DNA of 64,000 bases. Source: Psychrobacter sp. Ps6. GTDB taxonomy: Bacteria > Pseudomonadota > Gammaproteobacteria > Pseudomonadales > Moraxellaceae. The position numbers were made by a program, and so were the translations under genes. Shown piece after piece: positions 58,174 through 64,000 of the stretch. Location of the stretch: contig NZ_JADQAI010000001.1 of NCBI RefSeq assembly GCF_022129235.1, positions 310,001 through 374,000 of the forward strand, written 5' to 3'. Numbering within the stretch: position 1 is the first letter of the stretch; each line of letters opens with the position of its first letter. The notes beneath the pieces are model-generated. The model made no database searches. It was not told the origin of the DNA and saw only the letters and a program-made list of their open reading frames with translations.

Positions 58174-59406
58174 TTATATTAAATTCAATGCCTGACGAGT
58201 CTCTTGAGCAATACGGTATTCTTCGTCGGTTGGAACGACCCATAGCTCGATACTGCTGTCATCTGCGTGGAAGCTGCCTTCTTTACCACGAGCCAAACTG
58301 GCATTTTTGTCAGCATCTATTTTGATACCGAAATGACGCATCACTGTCAAAATTTTGGTACGTGTAATGTCGGAGTTCTCACCGATACCGCCAGTAAAGA
58401 CAATACCAGTAAACTCTGGTAACGCACAGCTAAGACTGGCCAGATATTTACCAGCACGATAGCAGAACATCTCGATAGCGAGCTGTGCATCTTCGTGACC
58501 TTCACTGGCTGCTTGCTCGATGGTACGCAAGTCGTTAGACAGTCCTGAGATACCGAGTAGACCGCTATCATTATTAAGCATTTTGTCAGTCTCTTCTAAG
58601 CTCATATCGAGTTGGCGTTTTAGATGCATGTGCAGGCTTGGATCCACATCACCACTGCGCGTACCCATCATAAGGCCCTCAAGCGGAGTCAAACCCATAC
58701 TGGTATCGAGACTTTTGCCATCATATACTGCCGCGATTGAACAACCATTACCCAAATGCGCGGTCAACCAACCATGTGGGCCTTTTGCCTCAGTGATTTG
58801 GCTGACACGCTCTGAGACATAGGCGTGAGACGTACCATGAAAACCATAGCGACGGATTTTATGCTCTTCGTATAGGTATTTTGGTAGCGCATAGCGAAAA
58901 GCAACCGGCGGCATGGTCTGGTGAAAAGCGGTGTCAAATACTACCACTTGTGGCATATCAGGGTAGATCGCCTGAACCGCTTCGATACCTAGGGCGTTTG
59001 CAGGGTTGTGTAGCGGAGCTAGTATTTTGAGACGCTTCACTTCTGCCAATGCATGCTCGTCAACGCGAACGGCTTTAGAATATTCGCGACCACCATGTAC
59101 CACACGATGACCGACGGCGATGAAGTGGTACTGCTCTAGTAGCTCAAGAATTTTTTGTAGTGCCAGCTTATGGCGACCACCAGGGATAGAGATTTCAAGC
59201 TTTTCACCGTTTAAGGTCGTGTGTTTGATACGAGCCGTATCAAGACCTAAGTTTTCGGCAAGACCGGTGATACGAGTAGAGTTGTCATCGCTAATCAACG
59301 CGTATTTGATGGAGGACGAGCCGCAGTTTAAAACCAAAGTTGGGCTGGTCAGGGTTGATGTTTCAGAGTTCTTATCATCAAAAGTGGTCGTTAGGCTGGC
59401 GCTCAT
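58174..59406 (-). CDS. ackA: Acetate kinase
   Basis: Transfers phosphate between acetyl phosphate and ADP, yielding ATP during overflow metabolism, or works in reverse to activate acetate. It is 410 residues. Acetokinase signatures are VLNCGSSSIKYALI (~26-39) and the second one in the VVFDTAFHQTMPP region (about 158-170); HLGNGCSIAAV is the ATP-side loop and VFTGGIGENSDITR the C-terminal motif. It is the first gene of the ackA-pta unit. The frame is intact and of standard length. Confidence 0.97.
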   Translation of the reverse strand: MSASLTTTFDDKNSETSTLTSPTLVLNCGSSSIKYALISDDNSTRITGLAENLGLDTARIKHTTLNGEKLEISIPGGRHKLALQKILELLEQYHFIAVGHRVVHGGREYSKAVRVDEHALAEVKRLKILAPLHNPANALGIEAVQAIYPDMPQVVVFDTAFHQTMPPVAFRYALPKYLYEEHKIRRYGFHGTSHAYVSERVSQITEAKGPHGWLTAHLGNGCSIAAVYDGKSLDTSMGLTPLEGLMMGTRSGDVDPSLHMHLKRQLDMSLEETDKMLNNDSGLLGISGLSNDLRTIEQAASEGHEDAQLAIEMFCYRAGKYLASLSCALPEFTGIVFTGGIGENSDITRTKILTVMRHFGIKIDADKNASLARGKEGSFHADDSSIELWVVPTDEEYRIAQETRQALNLI

Positions 59407-60128
59407 ACTCTATCCTTAGATTGGTTTTTATAGGTGGGTTTTTATAGGTAGAAAATCATCATATCGTCAGATTACTATGATAAAAATGACACTGACATCG
59501 CATCGTGTTCATATTAATTCGATGATAGATTGATCGTGTTTAACACAAAATTAGCCATATCCATGCTGATCTATCAAACAAGTATATGATCGATCTTAGT
59601 CATACTGAGGCTAATGGTTGTATCTTATTACTATATAGCAGTATCGCCGAATCGCAGGCCTGCGCCTCATCATAGCCGTAAGGTCGCGGTATAATGTAAC
59701 ATATTTTTGTATCTATACCGCGATAACGGTAAGGTTTAAAATCAGTGTGTATCAAGCGTTCAAAATATTGGTACATCTGTTATAGCTAGTGGCTCCTAGG
59801 TACTTTAGTTATTGATTGTGGGCTGTTATAGAGCTGCCTTATGAATATCAAAAATTGTAAGAAATATTGTCCAAATACCTATCAGACATGTTTTTATGCA
59901 CAAATTATCAAGCGATATCGTCAGTAAATTATGATGAAAGCATCAAACCGATCCCCACTATGAGCCAAATTTATTGGCCAATGCTGTTCAGTATGCGTAC
60001 AGCTTTGTGTCATAATGCTATGATTAAAACTTTGATATTGGCTATGCTTTGGCTGCCTTTTTCGCTCTTTGCTTATTACGATTCTTCATCGCACTTACAC
60101 CGCTACACGCTCACAGGTTATCCACTCT
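59407..60128. other. Long divergent region ackA / lptM-like gene
   Basis: 722 bases with no gene I can support. It contains a perfect 12-bp palindrome CGCAGGCCTGCG (59653-59664), then CGCGGTATA (59685-59693) / TATACCGCG (59714-59722), a 9-bp inverted repeat whose left arm overlaps a TATAAT (59690-59695). These look like a regulated rightward promoter, but the next gene starts more than 400 bases away. A 28-codon Cys-containing ORF at 59841 was not accepted. Confidence 0.5.
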
Positions 60129-60443
60129 ATGTCTACTATACTTCACTCATCAGAAACTGGGCATATCGCCTTATGGAGACTTGCCAGTCGCCGCGCCATT
60201 ACTGCCTTAGTCATTGGCAGTGCGATGATGGTAGGGTTGTCAGGCTGCGGGCAAAAAGGCGCTTTGTACTTACCAGAGTCCAGTAGCCAAACGGTAGAGG
60301 GTAGTCCATCTGTACTAAATAGTACGAGCCATCCACAAGATGCCGCTTTTGCGGGTATTGATGATGATACCTATCAAAAAAATGACTATCTAGATGAACA
60401 GCAAATACTGCCTGAGCCGAGTACGGATCCTAACGATTATTAA
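60129..60443 (+). CDS. lptM: Small lipoprotein, LptM/YifL-like
   Basis: A 104-residue lipoprotein. The signal peptide (ALVIGSAMMVGLSGC) ends in a good lipobox LSGC and continues with the family hallmark CGQKGALYLP. LptM stabilises the LptD/LptE outer-membrane LPS translocon in E. coli. The position directly before lysA, dapF and xerC is the conserved gammaproteobacterial context. The C-terminal ~60 residues are acidic and low-complexity and not part of the family core. The ATG at 60129 gives a standard signal peptide with an N-terminal extension; the frame is open upstream to 60069 without support. Possibly the first gene of the lysA unit. Confidence 0.8.
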   Translation: MSTILHSSETGHIALWRLASRRAITALVIGSAMMVGLSGCGQKGALYLPESSSQTVEGSPSVLNSTSHPQDAAFAGIDDDTYQKNDYLDEQQILPEPSTDPNDY

Positions 60444-60489
60444 CTTTCATTCTTACCCTTGTTACCCTGATTATATTAGAGATGTTTAT

Positions 60490-61866
60490 ATGAGTCATTC
60501 TGAACTACCTGCTGACGTAACCGATTTTGCCGCTGGCGAGTCTGTCACTATTCAAACTGAGCAGGGTCTATATGTTGATCCTAAAGCGTTGAGCGCTCAT
60601 CTGCCCGCGCTAAGCTATCGCGACGATGCACTATATATGGAGCAGGTCAGTGTTGATGCGTTGGCAAAACAATATGGTACGCCATGCTATGTCTACTCAA
60701 AGCAGGCGATACTAGATGTCTATAAAGCATATACCGATAGCTTCGCCAGTCTCAATCATCAGGTATGCTATGCGGTAAAAGCAAACTCGAATCTTGCAGT
60801 GCTTGGCGTGCTTGCTCAGGCAGGCGCTGGGTTTGATATCGTCTCTCGTGGTGAGCTGATGCGCGTATTGGCTGCAGGCGGCGAGGCAGCGCGCGTTGTC
60901 TTCTCAGGTGTTGGCAAAACATATAGTGATATCGAGTATGCACTGACCCAAGGTATCGGCTGCTTTAACGTCGAGTCCATCAGTGAGCTGACCTTGATCA
61001 ATGAGGTGGCGACAGCACTTAATAAGCGTGCGCCAATCTCATTACGCGTCAATCCCGATGTCGATGCCAAGACGCATCCGTATATCTCAACGGGTCTTAA
61101 AGACAACAAGTTCGGTATTACTCATGAGAACGCACTGGCTGTCTATCAGCAAGCGGCGGATTTATCGCATATCGATATCGTTGGTATTGATTGTCATATT
61201 GGCTCGCAGCTGACTGAAGTCGCGCCATTTGTCGCCGCATTAGACAAAGTCATTGAGCTGATACATAGCCTACGCGATCATGGCATTGAGCTGCGTCATA
61301 TTGATTTGGGTGGCGGTCTAGGCGTGCGTTATATTGATGAGACGCCTGTGTCTATCGATGAGTTTGCCGAGGCTTTACTACCAAAGCTTAGCGAGCTTGG
61401 TTTGACCGTATTCTTCGAGCCAGGTCGTAGTATCGTTGCCAATGCTGGTGTGCTATTGACGCAAGTCGATGTACTCAAGCCGACTGAGCATAAGAACTTT
61501 GCGATCGTCGATGCTGCGATGAACGACTTGATTCGTCCTGCTTTATATCAAGCTGAAATGGCCGTGATTCCAAGTACATTGCCGAGCGATGGCATTGATA
61601 CAAATGGTACAAAGCCGTGGGACATCGTTGGCGCGATTTGTGAGACAGGGGATTTCTTGGCAAAAGACCGCTTACTATCACTATCTGAAGGCGATGTGCT
61701 GGCTATGACTGGCGCGGGTGCTTATGGCTTTACCATGAGTAGTAATTACAACTCGCGTCCGCGTGCCAGCGAAGTGATGGTAGCAGGTAATAACCATCAG
61801 CTCATCCGCAAACGCGAAACGGTTGAAGCATTGTATGCTGACGAAATACTGTGGCAAGATAAATAA
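60490..61866 (+). CDS. lysA: Diaminopimelate decarboxylase
   Basis: A PLP enzyme that decarboxylates meso-DAP to L-lysine. It is 458 residues from the ATG at 60490 (the open frame starts 32 codons earlier, overlapping the preceding gene). Lys97 in CYAVKANSNLAVL binds PLP, HIGSQLTEVAPF and GGGLGVRYIDET are the fold type III signatures, FEPGRSIVANAG carries the substrate Arg, and the essential Cys is in GAICETGDFLAKDRLL. The N-terminal ~40 residues are an extension. It follows the lptM-like gene by 46 bases and is followed by a terminator, then dapF. Confidence 0.96.
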   Translation: MSHSELPADVTDFAAGESVTIQTEQGLYVDPKALSAHLPALSYRDDALYMEQVSVDALAKQYGTPCYVYSKQAILDVYKAYTDSFASLNHQVCYAVKANSNLAVLGVLAQAGAGFDIVSRGELMRVLAAGGEAARVVFSGVGKTYSDIEYALTQGIGCFNVESISELTLINEVATALNKRAPISLRVNPDVDAKTHPYISTGLKDNKFGITHENALAVYQQAADLSHIDIVGIDCHIGSQLTEVAPFVAALDKVIELIHSLRDHGIELRHIDLGGGLGVRYIDETPVSIDEFAEALLPKLSELGLTVFFEPGRSIVANAGVLLTQVDVLKPTEHKNFAIVDAAMNDLIRPALYQAEMAVIPSTLPSDGIDTNGTKPWDIVGAICETGDFLAKDRLLSLSEGDVLAMTGAGAYGFTMSSNYNSRPRASEVMVAGNNHQLIRKRETVEALYADEILWQDK

Positions 61867-61902
61867 AAGCGCCAACACTGAAACTGTTTTTGAATAATAA
61901 AT

Positions 61903-61936
61903 AAAACCCACTGTGATGATAACGGTGGGTTTTTTA
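61903..61936 (+). terminator. Terminator after lysA
   Basis: AACCCAC / GTGGGTT stem with a T-run to about 61936. Confidence 0.82.
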
Positions 61937-62071
61937 TGGCAAACTCGAATGGTGTATATCGAGTTTGAAGTATAACGATAAGTTGGTATTTGATAGCGGT
62001 GATAATTATGATTGTATCTGACAGCGTGCTAATATAAGCCATACATAAAAATAGGATAGGACATCAAAGAT

Positions 62072-62959
62072 ATGCTAATAGAGTTTACTAAAATGCATGG
62101 GTTGGGTAATGATTTCATGGTCATTGATTTAGTGACCCAGCGCTTAGATTTGACCAAGGAATTGGTAGAGTTATTGGGAGATCGTCACCTAGGTATTGGC
62201 TTTGATCAATTACTTGTGGTCGAGCCACCGATGCGCCCCGATGTTGATTTTAGTTACCGTATTTTTAACACGGATGGCACCGAGGTGGAGCAATGCGGCA
62301 ATGGTGCGCGCTGTTTCGCCCGTTTTGTCCAAGCGCGCAAGCTGTCATTTAAGCAGCGTCTACGGGTTGAGACGGCGAGTGGCATTATCTCTTTGACCAC
62401 TGATCGGTTTGGTTGGGTAGAAGTCGACATGGGCAAGCCTAAGTTTGAGCCAAATGAGATACCCTTTAGCCCAAGAGCCACGACCAAAATCCAAAACACT
62501 TATCACCTCGACGTAAATGGCACGCCTGTGCAGCTATATGTTGCCAATATGGGCAACCCACATGCTGTTATCAAAGTCGATGACGTACTGGACGCCGAAG
62601 TTGAGACGTTGGGTAAAGCCATTGAATCTCATCCCGCATTTCCAGATCGCGTCAATGTGGGCTTTATGCAAGTGATGAACCAGCGTCATATTCGTCTACG
62701 TGTGTATGAGCGCGGCGTGGGCGAGACGCAAGCTTGCGGCACGGGCGCCTGTGCAGCAGTTGCAGTCGGTATAAGAGAGGGCTGGCTCGACGAAGGCGAA
62801 GAAGTGCGAGCGCAGCTCTATGGTGGCAGCATGATCATCAAGTGGCAGCCGGGCTATTCAGTTATGATGACAGGTCCGACTGCTTTTGTTTATGAAGGGG
62901 TCTTTAGTCCAGATGGTTTGATGGCGCAAGCAGGTATTAAGCCAAGTTCTGAAGGCTGA
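62072..62959 (+). CDS. dapF: Diaminopimelate epimerase
   Basis: Epimerises LL-DAP to meso-DAP without cofactor for lysine and peptidoglycan. It is 295 residues. The catalytic Cys pair is Cys75 (EVEQCGNGARCFARF) and Cys222 (QACGTGACAAVAVG), matching the two-base mechanism of the family. KMHGLGNDFMVID opens the protein. It is about 20 residues longer than the E. coli enzyme, at the C-terminus. AGGA lies upstream of the ATG. lysA is separated from it by a terminator, so dapF probably has its own promoter and is cotranscribed with xerC. Confidence 0.97.
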   Translation: MLIEFTKMHGLGNDFMVIDLVTQRLDLTKELVELLGDRHLGIGFDQLLVVEPPMRPDVDFSYRIFNTDGTEVEQCGNGARCFARFVQARKLSFKQRLRVETASGIISLTTDRFGWVEVDMGKPKFEPNEIPFSPRATTKIQNTYHLDVNGTPVQLYVANMGNPHAVIKVDDVLDAEVETLGKAIESHPAFPDRVNVGFMQVMNQRHIRLRVYERGVGETQACGTGACAAVAVGIREGWLDEGEEVRAQLYGGSMIIKWQPGYSVMMTGPTAFVYEGVFSPDGLMAQAGIKPSSEG

Positions 62960-62990
62960 TATCTGTCGTTAAACAAATGATATCAATAAC

Positions 62991-64000
62991 ATGGGTGCTT
63001 CTGATATGGTTATGTCCACTCATCAAGATGGTCAGACAATACAAACGGCATCTTGGCTATCAGCCGAGCTGGCAGCAAGTATAGAGTCAGATGCCGCACT
63101 GCGAGCATTATTAGCCCCTGTCCATCGTTGGCTCAATACGCTGTCTGTGCGCAACCATTCGCTGCATACGCTGACTGCTTATTTTTCTGGCTTAAACCAA
63201 TTAGCATTGTTCTTGCGCGGTAAGCGTCTGACGTGGACGCGCTGTGATAAGCGCCAATTGGCTCAGCATATTAGTCAGCGCCTCGATGAAGACAAGCTTG
63301 CGCTTGCTAGCGTTCAGCAAGAGCTGTCAGCGATTCGGCATTTTTATGGTTGGCTCATAGAGGAGGATTTGGCGCGTATCAATCCAACGACTGGCTATCA
63401 GCTCAAGCGTAGCCCTAGACCATTACCTTCGATTGCTGATGTGGACTTATTGACGCAATTATTGGATCAACAAATCCCTGATACACCAGAGCAGGCGCGC
63501 TTGTGGTTGCGTGATAAAGCCATGTTTGAGCTGCTCTATAGTAGTGGTCTACGTGTTGGCGAGTTGGTCGCACTCGATATGGCTGATGTGGACTTGTCTG
63601 ATTTTCGGGTGCGCGTTACTGGTAAGGGTAATAAAACACGCTTAGTACCATTAGGCGCAAAGGCAGCAGAGGCGATAACGCGCTATCTTCCGCATCGCAA
63701 TCTATGGGTTGAGCAGATGGATAATGCCTTGTTCATTAGCGAAAAACTCGGCACCAGACTATCGACGCGAGCAGTACAGCAGCGTTTAAAAGTTGCTGCT
63801 ACTCGCGCAGGTATTGCACAAAACATGTATCCACATCTACTGCGTCATTGCTTTGCCTCACACATGCTGTCAGGTAGTGGTGACTTGCGTGCTGTGCAGG
63901 AGATGTTAGGGCATAGCGATATCAGCACCACCCAGGTTTACACCCATGTTGATTTTGCCAAATTAACACAAGTTTATGATCGCGCCCATCCACGAGCCAC
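62991..64000 (+). CDS. xerC: Tyrosine recombinase XerC, 3'-truncated by window end
   Basis: Site-specific recombinase that, with XerD, resolves chromosome dimers at dif. The frame is open to the window end, so the last few residues are missing. All catalytic residues are visible (numbered from 62991): Arg188 (SSGLRVGEL), Lys212 (TGKGNKTR), His282 and Arg285 (HLLRHCFA), His308 (LGHSDI) and the nucleophile Tyr317 (VYTHVDF). The N-terminal SAM-like DNA-binding domain covers about residues 30-130. ATGs at 62991, 63006 and 63012 are all possible starts, and an in-frame stop lies at 62970. The dapF-xerC order is conserved, which favours XerC over XerD. Confidence 0.93.
   Translation, partial: MGASDMVMSTHQDGQTIQTASWLSAELAASIESDAALRALLAPVHRWLNTLSVRNHSLHTLTAYFSGLNQLALFLRGKRLTWTRCDKRQLAQHISQRLDEDKLALASVQQELSAIRHFYGWLIEEDLARINPTTGYQLKRSPRPLPSIADVDLLTQLLDQQIPDTPEQARLWLRDKAMFELLYSSGLRVGELVALDMADVDLSDFRVRVTGKGNKTRLVPLGAKAAEAITRYLPHRNLWVEQMDNALFISEKLGTRLSTRAVQQRLKVAATRAGIAQNMYPHLLRHCFASHMLSGSGDLRAVQEMLGHSDISTTQVYTHVDFAKLTQVYDRAHPRA

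Noticed and set aside
59841-59927. 28-codon ORF with three Cys in the ackA-lptM gap
   Set aside because: Weak ribosome-binding site and too short to judge; no context supports it.
59867-60286. 139-codon + strand ORF before the lptM-like gene
   Set aside because: It overlaps the lptM-like lipoprotein in another frame, has no ribosome-binding site, and its translation has no recognisable domain.
63001-64000. Tyrosine recombinase as a phage or island integrase
   Set aside because: Position after dapF and overall sequence fit the housekeeping XerC.

Overview
The window reads as chromosomal DNA of a gammaproteobacterium of the family Moraxellaceae, most likely Psychrobacter. That assignment is an inference from protein character, moderate GC content and gene order. 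The order hemA / TPR protein - lolB - ispE - tRNA-Gln - prs - rplY - pth matches the order I recall from Pseudomonas, and lptM-like - lysA - dapF - xerC is the usual gammaproteobacterial cluster. Almost everything is core housekeeping sequence. No prophage, insertion sequence, CRISPR array or rRNA operon was seen.

Layout. 1-6.1 kb: the 3' part of tilS, a GNAT acetyltransferase, proC-yggT, thiD, tRNA-Ser(GCT), tRNA-Arg(ACG) and an RDD membrane protein. 6.1-17.6 kb: a Ca2+/Na+ antiporter, panD, pth, rplY, prs, two identical tRNA-Gln genes, an AT-rich orphan ORF, ispE, lolB, a TPR protein and divergent hemA. 18-24.7 kb: a class V aminotransferase, a split YeeE/YedE pair, and an acyl-CoA ligase divergent from a dienoyl-CoA reductase (fatty-acid use). 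24.8-37.2 kb: small secreted or accessory proteins (LprI-like, VOC, unknown), lplA, an EamA exporter, an old yellow enzyme, pirin, an HI0933-type flavoprotein, acs and a renalase-like flavoprotein. 37.2-44.5 kb: a candidate small RNA, pgsA, tandem PNPOx-fold paralogues and purL. 44.8-48.7 kb: a single very large AT-rich gene. 48.9-59.4 kb: tdh-kbl-pdxJ, an AmiD-like amidase, a MOSC protein, nadD-rsfS and ackA-pta. 59.4-64 kb: an lptM-like lipoprotein, lysA, dapF and xerC (truncated by the window end).

The standout is the gene at 44.8-48.7 kb. It encodes a protein of about 1300 residues with a predicted PD-(D/E)xK/Mrr-like nuclease head, a central NACHT STAND ATPase and a long helical, HEAT-like C-terminal sensor region. 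It sits alone between purL and tdh, is clearly AT-richer than its neighbours, and is preceded by a GC-rich hairpin element. This is the architecture of bacterial NLR-like (bNACHT/Avs-type) antiphage proteins and is the best candidate here for an uncharacterised immune system. Secondary points of interest are a possible small RNA with a CCUCCU loop at 37.3-37.4 kb, a folded rplY leader, stacked palindromes upstream of acs, and an AT-rich orphan gene inserted in the ispE-tRNA-Gln cluster.

Many genes are grouped by pathway. tdh and kbl convert threonine to glycine and acetyl-CoA, and pdxJ beside them makes the precursor of Kbl's PLP cofactor. ackA-pta and acs interconvert acetate and acetyl-CoA. 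lysA and dapF complete lysine/meso-DAP synthesis. rsfS and nadD form the usual pair.
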